DNA of 64,000 bases, from positions 1-64,000 of the forward strand of contig JACKNU010000009.1 in NCBI GenBank assembly GCA_024234675.1, written 5' to 3'. Source of the DNA: Pseudomonadales bacterium (GTDB taxonomy: Bacteria; Pseudomonadota; Gammaproteobacteria; Pseudomonadales; Halieaceae). Below are positions 18,931 to 29,164 of the stretch, piece after piece; the stretch's first letter is position 1; each line of letters opens with the position of its first letter. Both the position numbers and the translations under genes were made by a program. Below the pieces are notes generated by a model, which was given only the letters and a program-made list of their open reading frames with translations, searched no databases and was not told the origin of the DNA.

Positions 18931-20454
18931 CTACGGCTCATACAGGGACTCCATCACCTGGTCAATGGTGAAAGACGCGGGCCGCTGGCGCGGGGGGAAC
19001 TCCTGCAGGCTCTGGACGAACCGGGTCACGGCGACCCGGCCCTGCATCGCCGCGGGCCCGATCTTGGTGTCCCACCAGTTGTTGTAGGCATTGGCGTCCG
19101 TATCGGCCCGTTCCAGGGGATCGCGCCGCAGGTTGAACAACTTGGGAATGCGCAGGGTGACAAAGGGGTCGCGCCAGACGTCAAAGCGATGGGAGCGCTG
19201 CTCGGCAAACACCAGTTTCCAGTCGCCGATGCGGGCAGCGGTCAACAGACCGTCGTCACTGAAGTAGAAAAACTCGCGGCGCGGGCCATTTTCGACCTCG
19301 CCGGTCAGCTGGGGCAGGAAATTGTATCCGTCCAGGTGCACCTTGAAAGTCCGGTCGCCGACCTGCTTGCCCTGGCAGAGCTCCGCGGCAATGTCGGCAT
19401 CTCCCGCCGCGGCCATGAAAGTGGGCACCCAGTCGAGGTGGGACATCACCTCGTTGTTTATGCTCCCCGGCGCGATCTTGCCTGGCCAGCGCACCAGGGC
19501 CGGCACCCGGTAACCCCCTTCCCAGTTGGTGTTTTTCTCACCGCGAAAAGGCGTTATCGCCGCATCCGGCCACATGTTGAAGTGTGGCCCGTTGTCGGTG
19601 GAGTAAAACACGATGGTATTGTCAGCCAGGCCCAGCTCGTCTATCCGGTCCAGCAGGGCACCCACCTGGTCATCGTGCTCCAGCATGGCATCGTTATAGA
19701 AGCCCTGGCCCGAGCGTCCCAGCTGGGAGGGATTCACATGGGTGTAGTAGTGCATGCGGGTGGAGTTGAACCAGACAAAAAAGGGCTGCTTCCTGGCCGC
19801 GGCCTTGTCGATGAACTTGAGGGCCGCCGCCAGGAATTCGGCATCGACTGTCTCCATGCGCTTGCGCGTCAGCGGACCGCTGTCCTCGATCTTGCCGTCG
19901 GCGAAACTGCGGATCACGCCGCGGGGGCCAAACTGCTGCCGGAAGGCGGGGCTTTGTGGGTAGTCCGGATCCTCCGGCTGCTCCTCGGCGTTGAGGTGGT
20001 AAAGGTTGCCGAAAAACTCGTCGAAGCCGTGGTTGGTCGGCAGGAACTCGTCCCGGTCACCCAGGTGGTTCTTGCCGAACTGCCCGGTGGCGTAACCCAG
20101 GGGTTTGAGCAGTTCCGCCAGGGTCGGATCCTCGGCTTGCAGGCCGAGGTCCGCGCCCGGGATGCCGACTTTGGTCAGCCCGGTGCGGATCGGGCTCTGC
20201 CCGGTGATGAAGGCCGAGCGCCCCGCCGTACAGCTCTGCTCGCCGTAGTAGTCGGTAAACAGCATGCCCTCGCGGGCGATCCGGTCGATATTGGGCGTCT
20301 GGTAACCCATCAGCCCGTGGCTGTACTGGCTGATATTCCAGATACCGATGTCGTCGCCCCAGATGACGAGAATATTGGGGCGTTCGGCTGCCATCGCCAC
20401 CTGTACGGCCAGGCCGTACAGCAACGCTATCTTCACAATACGGTTCAGTATCAT
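18931..20454 (-). CDS. Exported arylsulfatase-type sulfatase
   Basis: A 507-residue type I sulfatase with an N-terminal signal peptide (about 1-22, ending AMA-A). The N-terminal metal site (WGDDIG) and the CTAGRS motif at Cys75 are present; Cys75 is the residue that must be converted to formylglycine. The Asp/Asn pair near YSTDNGPH completes the metal site. It hydrolyses sulfate esters, perhaps of algal or phenolic origin; the substrate is unknown. No formylglycine-generating enzyme or sulfate transporter lies nearby. It is a single gene, divergent from the MscS gene. Confidence 0.92.
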   Translation of the reverse strand: MILNRIVKIALLYGLAVQVAMAAERPNILVIWGDDIGIWNISQYSHGLMGYQTPNIDRIAREGMLFTDYYGEQSCTAGRSAFITGQSPIRTGLTKVGIPGADLGLQAEDPTLAELLKPLGYATGQFGKNHLGDRDEFLPTNHGFDEFFGNLYHLNAEEQPEDPDYPQSPAFRQQFGPRGVIRSFADGKIEDSGPLTRKRMETVDAEFLAAALKFIDKAAARKQPFFVWFNSTRMHYYTHVNPSQLGRSGQGFYNDAMLEHDDQVGALLDRIDELGLADNTIVFYSTDNGPHFNMWPDAAITPFRGEKNTNWEGGYRVPALVRWPGKIAPGSINNEVMSHLDWVPTFMAAAGDADIAAELCQGKQVGDRTFKVHLDGYNFLPQLTGEVENGPRREFFYFSDDGLLTAARIGDWKLVFAEQRSHRFDVWRDPFVTLRIPKLFNLRRDPLERADTDANAYNNWWDTKIGPAAMQGRVAVTRFVQSLQEFPPRQRPASFTIDQVMESLYEP

Positions 20455-20536
20455 AATGGTGATTTCCTGTGGATTTTCTGCCGGAACGGCGGGTAATTCT
20501 TATGGTGACACTCGCTCTAGCATAGCCAACTTTGTC

Positions 20537-20565
20537 ACCCCGGGTCATACAAATCGACCCGGGGT
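20537..20565. promoter_or_regulatory. 10-bp perfect inverted repeat in the sulfatase/MscS divergent region
   Basis: Arms 20537-20546 and 20556-20565 (ACCCCGGGTC / GACCCGGGGT) are perfectly complementary, with a 9-bp AT-rich centre. It lies between two divergent genes and has no T-run, so an operator is more likely than a terminator. The cognate regulator is unknown. Confidence 0.4.
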
Positions 20566-20738
20566 CCGAAATTGGGATAACAATCAATCACTTACACACT
20601 GACCCTGGCGCCGGCGCGGCGCGGCGGAGAATTCACCAGTGGCCAGTTGCCGGCAGGCGTGCTGTTTTAATGACACGCCGCGACCTCGCCTGGCTGGCGA
20701 CGCTGGCCCCGCGATCCGAATCCAGAGATAATCTGCCG

Positions 20739-21599
20739 ATGGGAACCCTGGACAACATCCTGCATACGCCGATCATCGTTTTTGGCGAGACCAGCCTGGA
20801 CCTTGCCCAGCTGTTGTACGTGGGGCTGTTCATCCTATTGGGCAGCCTGTTCGTGATCGCCACCACCCGCTTCCTGCGCAATCGCCTGCAGGCCCGCGGC
20901 GCCAACCCGGACATCATCCAGCTGCTGACCAGGGCCTATCTCATCCTGGGTTTCGTCATCCTGGCATTTATCATCCTGGACTTTCTCAACGTGCCACTTG
21001 CCGCGTTCGCGTTTATTTCCGGCGCCGTTGCCATCGGCGTCGGTTTCGGTGCCCAGAACATCATCAACAACTTCATCAGCGGCTGGATACTGATGTGGGA
21101 GCGCCCCATCAAGATAGGCGACTTCCTGGAACTGGGAGACGTCAAGGGCAGCGTGGAATCCATCAATACCCGCTCGACACGCATCCGCCGGGTAGACGGT
21201 GTTCACCTGTTGGTGCCAAACAGTTTCCTGCTCGAAAACACGGTGACCAACTGGACACTGATTGACCAGCTTGTGCGCACCACGGTGAGAGTGGGGGTCG
21301 CCTACGGCTCCGATGTAAACCGGGTGACCGAGCTGTTGCAACAAGCCGCACAGGAACATCCCAAAGTGCTGGAAAGCCCCAGGAGCTCGGTTATCTTCGA
21401 TGACTTTGGGGACAACGCCCTGGTATTTGACCTGAACGTATGGATTCACGCCACGGCGGAAGGCGACCTGCGTGGGACCCGCAGCGACCTGCGCTACCGC
21501 ATCGATGCACTGTTTTCGGAAGCGGGGATCGTCATCGCATTCCCCCAGCGGGATGTACACTTGGACGGGGAAGTACTGGTGCGAAGAGCCGAGCCGTAG
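20739..21599 (+). CDS. Small-conductance mechanosensitive channel (MscS family)
   Basis: A 286-residue inner-membrane channel of the MscS family that releases solutes on hypo-osmotic shock. Three hydrophobic segments (about 22-44, 60-80, 85-110) are followed by the pore-helix signature VGFGAQNIINNFISGWIL and WERPIKIGDFLEL, then the beta and alpha/beta cytosolic domains ending about 280. The ATG at 20739 fits the family length. Upstream in-frame ATGs at 20532 and 20670 add residues without membrane character. The TAG stop (21597-21599) falls in the terminal repeat of the palindromic element that begins at 21594. Confidence 0.9.
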   Translation: MGTLDNILHTPIIVFGETSLDLAQLLYVGLFILLGSLFVIATTRFLRNRLQARGANPDIIQLLTRAYLILGFVILAFIILDFLNVPLAAFAFISGAVAIGVGFGAQNIINNFISGWILMWERPIKIGDFLELGDVKGSVESINTRSTRIRRVDGVHLLVPNSFLLENTVTNWTLIDQLVRTTVRVGVAYGSDVNRVTELLQQAAQEHPKVLESPRSSVIFDDFGDNALVFDLNVWIHATAEGDLRGTRSDLRYRIDALFSEAGIVIAFPQRDVHLDGEVLVRRAEP

Positions 21600-21664
21600 G
21601 GCGCAACGCCCACCGCCCGTACGGGCATGGCAGGCAGCCCGGGCGAATGCATTCAACCCTACAG
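21594..21664. repeat. Palindromic intergenic element, copy 2
   Basis: A 71-bp element with ends CCGTAGGG (21594-21601) and CCCTACAG (21657-21664). It is the most diverged of the three copies. Hairpins are GGGCG/CGCCC at 21599-21611 and a looser one at 21641-21659. The TAG stop of the MscS gene lies inside its left end, as happens with the DUF2288 gene at copy 1. Confidence 0.65.
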
Positions 21665-21737
21665 CGTGGGGTGTCGGCTGGTATGAATCCGAGCCTGCCG
21701 GGCGGCAGTGCAGGGTCGACGAGATGGTCTCCTCCCC

Positions 21738-22550
21738 CTACTGGCGGGGAAACAGCCCGTAGTGATAACAGCCCTCTATCACCCCACTGGTGTAGTAGCC
21801 ACTGAGACCCCTACAGCCCCCCCTGGCGAAATAGACCCGCAGGGCGGGGTTCCGCTCACAGGCGAGCCTGACGTTCTCCACCAACTGCTCATCGGCGTTG
21901 CGCACCAGCACGCCTGAGAAGCCCGCCGTCAGGGGAAAGATGTCGTTGCCGCTATCGCCGCAGAACACGACCTCTTCCCGGGGCGTGTCGTGAGCCTGCG
22001 CCACATACTCCAGGGCGGTCTGCTTGGTGGCACTGGCGGGCAGGAAGTCCAGCAGCCCCTTGCCGTTCCGGGAGTCAAAGCTGTAGACGATGGCCTCGTC
22101 GAAACGCCCCTTCACCGCCGCCTCGACCTGCTCCAGTATCTGCTCCCTGCGGGCGTGATCGACGTAGTAACTTTGTTTGAAGGGGTTGAGGTGCGCCGCC
22201 TCCTGCTCGCGCATGCCCTCGATGCCAGCCACGGTCGCACGCACCGCCGCGGCATCCCAGGCGGGGCTGTCCCGGTGTACCTTGTCGTCCCAGCCGGGGT
22301 CCGGCAGCCACTCGCCCTGCCGATACCGACGGATGGTGGTGCCGACATCACCACAGAGCACGTCGGGATACCTCACCCCGTACTCCCGGATAGCCGCTTC
22401 TGTGAGGTCGAGATTGCGGCCGGTGACATAGACCAGCAACAGCTCGTGTTGTTGCGTCAGTTCGTTGAACAGCTCGATCGCCCCCGGGTCAGCTGGCCAG
22501 CTGCCATTTGGCAACAGGGTCCGGTCGAGATCAGTTGCCAGTATGTGCAT
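21738..22550 (-). CDS. HAD-IIB phosphatase, sucrose-phosphate-phosphatase-like
   Basis: A 270-residue HAD phosphatase of the sucrose-6-phosphate phosphatase type. Motif I is TDLDRTLL (Asp7, Asp9), motif II VYVTGRN, and motif IV CGDSGNDIFPL. An Arg replaces the Gly in the usual DLDGT, as in S6PP-like proteins. Relatives dephosphorylate sucrose-, mannosylfructose- or glucosylglycerol-phosphate in compatible-solute synthesis. No glycosyltransferase partner is adjacent. The start was set at the ATG at 22550: upstream in-frame sequence passes through a heptamer repeat and is not coding. The terminal segment GGCRGLSGYYTSG is typical. Confidence 0.86.
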   Translation of the reverse strand: MHILATDLDRTLLPNGSWPADPGAIELFNELTQQHELLLVYVTGRNLDLTEAAIREYGVRYPDVLCGDVGTTIRRYRQGEWLPDPGWDDKVHRDSPAWDAAAVRATVAGIEGMREQEAAHLNPFKQSYYVDHARREQILEQVEAAVKGRFDEAIVYSFDSRNGKGLLDFLPASATKQTALEYVAQAHDTPREEVVFCGDSGNDIFPLTAGFSGVLVRNADEQLVENVRLACERNPALRVYFARGGCRGLSGYYTSGVIEGCYHYGLFPRQ

Positions 22551-22683
22551 GCTCTCTTGCTCCGTTGCGGGCTGGACGATCAGTGGCGGGGCAGTTTGGA
22601 CCCGACGCTCTCTGCCTCGGTATCGATGGGGATAACTATACCATCGGCGTGCTTGAGTTCCGCATTGGCGGGTGTGGGGGGGG

Positions 22684-22725
22684 CTGGTGGCTGGTGGCTG
22701 GTGGCTGGTGGCTGGTGGCTGGTTG
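22684..22725. repeat. CTGGTGG heptamer tandem repeat
   Basis: Five perfect CTGGTGG units (22684-22718) and one imperfect unit (to 22725). They lie in non-coding DNA 134-175 bp upstream of the phosphatase start at 22550 (minus strand). Repeat number could vary between strains. Confidence 0.85.
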
Positions 22726-22757
22726 AGATTGGGCTGTAGGGTCTGACCTACTTTGGG

Positions 22758-22857
22758 TTGCGACCAGTGGTCGCAATCGCTGCGCGACGCCTGCGGCGCC
22801 TCTGCGCCGTTCACCTGCGGTGAACAGGCTGCGTCACATGGCGGCCCGTCGGGCCGC
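22758..22857. repeat. Cluster of four short hairpins between the phosphatase gene and the rRNA terminator
   Basis: Four successive palindromes with 3-4 nt loops: 22758-22776 (8-bp stem, loop AGT), 22795-22808 (5-bp stem, loop CTCT), 22809-22825 (7-bp stem, loop TGC) and 22841-22857 (7-bp stem, loop GTC). A CTGTAGGG sequence at 22734-22741 matches the end of the palindromic element family but has no right-hand partner here. With the heptamer repeat, these account for the gene-free stretch 22551-22888. Confidence 0.6.
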
Positions 22858-22888
22858 GTCAGGACGGCAGGGTATTTCATCGCATCCA

Positions 22889-22932
22889 ATACGCAAAAAG
22901 GCCACCCCGGTCGGGGTGGCCTTGTTGCGTAT
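22889..22932 (-). terminator. rRNA operon intrinsic terminator
   Basis: A strong stem of GGCCACCCCG/CGGGGTGGCC type (22899-22922) with the T-run on the minus strand (AAAAA at 22895-22899 on the plus strand). The stem can extend through ATACGCAA/TTGCGTAT. It lies just after the 5S gene and so ends the rrn transcript. Confidence 0.88.
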
Positions 22933-22936
22933 TAGA

Positions 22937-23055
22937 AGCCTGGCGATGACCTACTCTCACATGGGGAAGCCCCACACTACCATCGGCGATGCGTCGTTTC
23001 ACTTCTGAGTTCGGGATGGGGTCAGGTGGTTCCAACGCTCTGTTGTCGCCAGGCA
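22937..23055 (-). rRNA. rrf: 5S ribosomal RNA
   Basis: About 119 nt, closely matching the E. coli 5S RNA. The ends pair (TGCCTGGCG with CGCCAGGC), and the conserved CCGAACTCAGAAGTGAAAC and GATGGTAGTGTGGGG segments are present. It is the last gene of the operon, 165 bp after 23S. Confidence 0.95.
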
Positions 23056-23220
23056 AACTGGCTTGAGGGGGTCCGGGTCTCACCTGCCTGAACAGTGCCC
23101 TCTACTCCTCAAATAGGGTGGTAAATCAAGCCGATTTGCAGTCCTGTCTTCTCTCAAGTGTCTTCACACCATGACCTGCACACAACATCCAACTCTTCGT
23201 CTTGCAAATAACTTGGATTA
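23056..23220 (-). other. 23S-5S spacer with 23S processing arm
   Basis: A 165-bp spacer without a tRNA. The sequence at 23209-23228 is complementary, with few mismatches, to 26435-26454 at the other end of 23S (GACCATATAA-N-AAGTTAT type arm), forming the usual stem for RNase III processing. Confidence 0.7.
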
Positions 23221-23357
23221 TATGGTCAAGCCTCACGGGCAATTAGTACTGGTTAGCTCAACGCCTCACAACGCTTACACACCCAGCCTATCAACGTCCT
23301 GGTCTTGGACGACCCTTCAGGACCCTCAAGGGGTCAGGGAGAACTTATCTTGGGAGG

Positions 23358-23390
<33 letters not shown>

Positions 23391-23558
23391 TGTCCGAACA
23401 TAGCTACCGGGCAATGCGTCTGGCGACACAACCCGAACACCAGGGGTTCGTCCACTCCGGTCCTCTCGTACTAGGAGCAGCTTCCCTCAATTCTCCAACG
23501 CCCACGGCAGATAGGGACCGAACTGTCTCACGACGTTCTAAACCCAGCTCGCGTACCA

Positions 23559-23591
<33 letters not shown>

Positions 23592-23593
23592 GG

Positions 23594-23636
<43 letters not shown>

Positions 23637-23665
23637 ACCGCCGTCGATGTGAACTCTTGGGCGGT

Positions 23666-23741
<76 letters not shown>

Positions 23742-23842
23742 ACCTACTTTCGTACCTGCTCGTCTTGTCAGACTCGCAGTCAAGCGCGCTTGTGCCTTTA
23801 CACTAACCTCACGATTTCCGACCGTGATTAGCGCACCTTCGT

Positions 23843-23885
<43 letters not shown>

Positions 23886-24147
23886 ACCCACCACACACTG
23901 TCCTCGATCCGGATAACGGACCTGAGTTAGAACCCCAACATTACCAGGCTGGTATTTCAAGGTCGGCTCCACGATGGCTGGCGCCACCGCTTCAAAGCCT
24001 CCCAGCTATCCTACACAAGTAAGGTCAAAGTCCAGTGTGAAGCTATAGTAAAGGTTCACGGGGTCTTTCCGTCTAGCCGCGGGTACACTGCATCTTAACA
24101 GCGATTTCAATTTCACTGAGTCTCGGGTGGAGACAGTGTGGCCATCG

Positions 24148-24241
<94 letters not shown>

Positions 24242-24274
24242 CAAGAGCTTCTCCGAAGATAACCCCATCAATTA

Positions 24275-24309
<35 letters not shown>

Positions 24310-24946
24310 GTCCACTTACGTGTTTGCAGAGTGCTATGTTTTTAATAAACAGTCGCAGCCACCTGGTCACTTCGGCCAGCCCAGGCTCAGGGAGCAAGTC
24401 CCATCACCCAAACCGGCGTACCTTCTCCCGAAGTTACGGTACCATTTTGCCTAGTTCCTTCACCCGAGTTCTCTCAAGCGCCTTGGTATTCTCTACCTGA
24501 TCACCTGTGTCGGTTTACAGTACGGTTCCTTCATATCTGAAGCTTAGAAGCTTTTCTTGGAAGCATGGCATCAACCACTTCATCTGACACTTTCGCATCA
24601 GACTCGTCATCAGCTCTCAGCCTTGACCGCCCGGATTTACCTAAGCAGCCAGCCTACAACCTTAAACAGGGACAACCAACGCCCTGATGGCCTAGCCTAC
24701 TCCGTCCCTCCATCGCAATATGAAGAAGTACGGGAATGTTAACCCGTTTCCCATCGACTACGCATTTCTGCCTCGCCTTAGGGGCCGACTCACCCTGCGC
24801 CGATTAGCGTTGCGCAGGAAACCTTGATCTTCCGGCGGGGAGGTTTTTCACCCCCCTTGTCGTTACTCATGTCAGCATTCGCACTTCTGATACCTCCAGC
24901 AAACCTCCCGGTTCACCTTCAACGGCTTACAGAACGCTCCTCTACC

Positions 24947-25092
24947 ATGCGTGTACTTCCTTAAATCCACTCATTCAGATCCTGCTCTATCTCCATAGAT
25001 GCAGCCCGACTCAACGTTCGGGGGCGCTTGGTCGCCGGCTAACGCCGTCGACAAGCAATCGTCCTATGTGGACTTAAGTGAAGTACACGCAT
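24947..25092 (-). other. 23S rRNA intervening sequence at helix 45
   Basis: A 146-bp insertion replacing the apex of helix 45 (E. coli about nt 1170). Its arms, 24947-24970 and 25068-25092, form a stem of about 24 bp with one bulge and one mismatch, ideal for RNase III. The stretch between the arms has no open frame of note. The flanking rRNA (GAAGCTGCGG on one side, GTAGAGGAGCGTTCTG on the other) is normal. Confidence 0.85.
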
Positions 25093-25701
25093 CCGCAGCT
25101 TCGGTTACCAGTTTAGCCCCGTTACATCTTCCGCGCAGGCCGACTCGACTAGTGAGCTATTACGCTTTCTTTAAAGGATGGCTGCTTCTAAGCCAACCTC
25201 CTAGCTGTCTAAGCCTTCCCACATCGTTTCCCACTTAACTGGTATTGGGGACCTTAGCTGGCGGTCTGGGTTGTTGCCCTCTCGACGACGGACGTTAGCA
25301 CCCGCCGTCTGTCTCCCGCGATTGTACTCCTGGGTATTCGGAGTTTGCATGGGGTTGGTAAGTCGGGATGACCCCCTAGCCCAAACAGTGCTCTACCCCC
25401 CAGGGTAAGACGCGAGGCTCTACCTAAATAGATTTCGAGGAGAACCAGCTATCTCCGGGCTTGATTAGCCTTTCACTCCGATCCACAGCTCATCCCCGCA
25501 TTTTTCAACATACGTGGGTTCGGTCCTCCAGTGCCTGTTACGGCACCTTCAACCTGGCCATGGATAGATCGCCCGGTTTCGGGTCTATTGCCTGCAACTA
25601 AGTCGCCCTGTTAAGACTCGGTTTCCCTACGCCTCCCCTAAACGGTTAAGCTCGCTACAGACAATAAGTCGCTGACCCATTATACAAAAGGTACGCAGTC
25701 A

Positions 25702-25897
25702 CCCCATCTTCAAACCCTCTCTGCTTCTTTTGAGGCGGTTGATCGTCCCGCATCAACAATCAACCAAAACACCACAGTTGTTTTGAAACAACCAAAACAA
25801 CTGCATTGTTTTAAGCGGTTGATCGCCGCTGCGCGGCGCTAACCTCTCAAATCCCAGAGAGCGCACTTCACACCCCCAAAAGGGTTTGAAGATGGGG
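25702..25897 (-). other. 23S rRNA intervening sequence at helix 25
   Basis: A 196-bp insertion at the apex of helix 25 (E. coli about nt 545). Arms 25702-25718 and 25881-25897 are a perfect 17-bp inverted repeat. Inside are a nested direct repeat (GCGGTTGATCG at about 25735 and 25814) and AT-rich GTTGTTTTG/CAAAACAAC palindromes. It is too short to encode the four-helix IVS protein found in some bacteria. The flanking rRNA (GCAGTGGGAGC and TGACTGCGTACC) is continuous. Confidence 0.9.
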
Positions 25898-26438
25898 CTC
25901 CCACTGCTTGTACGCATACGGTTTCAGGTTCTATTTCACTCCCCTCTCCGGGGTTCTTTTCGCCTTTCCCTCACGGTACTGGTTCACTATCGGTCAGTCA
26001 GTAGTATTTAGCCTTGGAGGATGGTCCCCCCATCTTCAGTCAGGATAACACGTGTCCCGACCTACTTGTCGCAAGCTCAGTACCACAACCAGGTTTTCGT
26101 GTACGGGGCTATCACCCTCTATCGCCGGACTTTCCAGACCGTTCCACTAACCCGATTGCTATCACTTGCAGGCTACTCCCCGTTCGCTCGCCGCTACTGA
26201 GGGAATCTCAATTGATTTCTCTTCCTAGGGGTACTTAGATGTTTCAGTTCCCCCCGTTCGCCTCCTCAACCTATGTATTCAGTTGAGAATACCTGGCTTA
26301 CACCAGGTGGGTTTCCCCATTCGGACATCTCCGGATCAAAGTCTGTTTGCCGACTCCCCGAAGCTTTTCGCAGGCTACTACGTCCTTCATCGCCTCTGAC
26401 TGCCAAGGCATCCACCGTATGCGCTTAGTCGCTTGACC

Positions 26439-26816
26439 ATATAACCAAAGTTATCTGTCTCTCCAAAAAGGAGAACTATCAAGAAGACTTTTCCCCGACC
26501 CCCTTAACACAGGCCAGGTACTTAGAAGACATGCACCGATCAAAGTGCATGCCCGCCGGATGTTGTGACGCTTAAGTCACAGTGTTGTTACAACTCGTTT
26601 GGCAACGGGGAATTGATACCCGTCACCAGAACTTTTTATCTATGGATTCCTCTCACCACACACGCCTCCCGAAGAAGCCGCAGTGCTAAGCTAAAATCCA
26701 AAGACTCAGCTTGATTTACCTTGTTAAAGAACTTTCCGGTCGTTAAAACCAGAAAGAAGCCTTCTATCTAAAACAAAAAGCTTCTTTCTGATCTCAGTGA
26801 TGCGTCACGAGTGGTT
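26439..26816 (-). other. tRNA-23S internal transcribed spacer
   Basis: A 378-bp spacer between tRNA-Ile and 23S. It holds a boxA element near 26721-26733 and the 5' arm of the 23S processing stem (26435-26454). A CTTAAGTCACAG region with a local palindrome lies near 26570. No gene is seen. Confidence 0.75.
26721..26733 (-). promoter_or_regulatory. Spacer boxA antitermination element
   Basis: On the minus strand this reads AGTTCTTTAACAA, close to the consensus TGCTCTTTAACA bound by NusB/NusE. It is in the usual place before 23S. Confidence 0.75.
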
Positions 26817-26893
<77 letters not shown>

Positions 26894-26898
26894 CCAAT

Positions 26899-26974
26899 TG
26901 GTGGAGCTATGCGGGATCGAACCGCAGACCTCCTGCGTGCAAGGCAGGCGCTCTCCCAGCTGAGCTATAGCCCC
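26899..26974 (-). tRNA. alaT: tRNA-Ala (UGC)
   Basis: A 76-nt cloverleaf with encoded CCA. The anticodon loop CTTGCAC in a CCTGC/GCAGG stem gives UGC. In transcription order it comes before tRNA-Ile, the reverse of the common Ile-Ala order. Confidence 0.96.
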
Positions 26975-27038
26975 GTAACCCGGCTTTTTCACGCAATATG
27001 CGCGCAAAAAATACTACGTTACCGTCGCATCAACCGAA

Positions 27039-27063
27039 CAAATGAAGACAAATGTGTGAGCAC
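27039..27063 (-). other. 16S processing stem, 3' arm
   Basis: A 25-nt arm that is complementary, with two substitutions, to 28802-28826 in the leader. The two would form the RNase III stem closing around 16S. It lies in the 113-bp spacer between 16S and tRNA-Ala (26975-27087). Confidence 0.75.
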
Positions 27064-27087
27064 TCATCAGGCAGTGCCAACATCGTT

Positions 27088-28621
<1,534 letters not shown>

Positions 28622-28898
28622 AAATCTTTTACCTCTGCACCTTCTCTAATAAACAGAAACGGCTGCAAGAGGGGGCATTAGTGTGATTAACCTCACTCCA
28701 ATACCCAAATCAAAGGCTCAGACACAATTCGAAATCAAAAATTACTATGAATCAATGAGTCACTTGTTGTGTCTGAATAGTCGTGACAACTATCCCAACA
28801 AGTGCCCACACATCTGTCTTCATTTGACTGTTAAATAACACCTCACCGCCAGGGCGAGGTTGTCGGCCCAGGGAACGTACCCTTGAGCGCGGAGGCGT
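28622..28898 (-). other. rRNA operon leader
   Basis: The transcribed leader between the promoter and 16S. It holds a boxA-like TGTTATTTAACA (28829-28840) and the 5' arm of the 16S processing stem (28802-28826). No gene is seen. The gene-free stretch continues past the promoter to 29164. Confidence 0.75.
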
Positions 28899-28926
28899 AT
28901 TATACCGATCACCACCTCCGAGGCAA
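28899..28926 (-). promoter_or_regulatory. rRNA operon promoter
   Basis: On the minus strand: -35 TTGCCT (28921-28926), a 16-bp spacer and -10 TATAAT (28899-28904), followed by a GC-rich discriminator (ACGCCTCCGCGC). The GC-rich discriminator is typical of promoters under stringent (ppGpp/DksA) control. Confidence 0.85.
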
Positions 28927-29164
28927 GAACTAAGTAACTTTCTCTTGCCGGATTCCCCTCCGGAACCACCCTCCCCCTGAGCGCCTGGCGCAGGTATGCG
29001 ACGGGCTATTTGAGGAGGTAAGCTGCAACCCGTGAAGGGCCGCACCCGCGAAGGGAGGCGAACTATACGCAGCACCCCATGGGAGCGCAAGCCCTTTGCT
29101 GAAATTTTTCAGGGATAGGCAAAATTGCCAACTTTGCCGCCCTGGCAACCGGCCCGCCGGCAGC

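Noticed and set aside
22684..22725. Tandem repeat considered as a CRISPR array
   Set aside because: Units are 7 bp and contiguous with no spacers, and no cas genes are present.
22734..22741. CTGTAGGG as a fourth full palindromic element
   Set aside because: No matching CCCTACAG is found within 100 bp to the right, so it is at most a fragment.
25702..25897. The 23S insertion considered as a group I intron with homing endonuclease
   Set aside because: It is too short, has no endonuclease frame or intron core, and sits at a helix tip with terminal inverted repeats, as IVS elements do.
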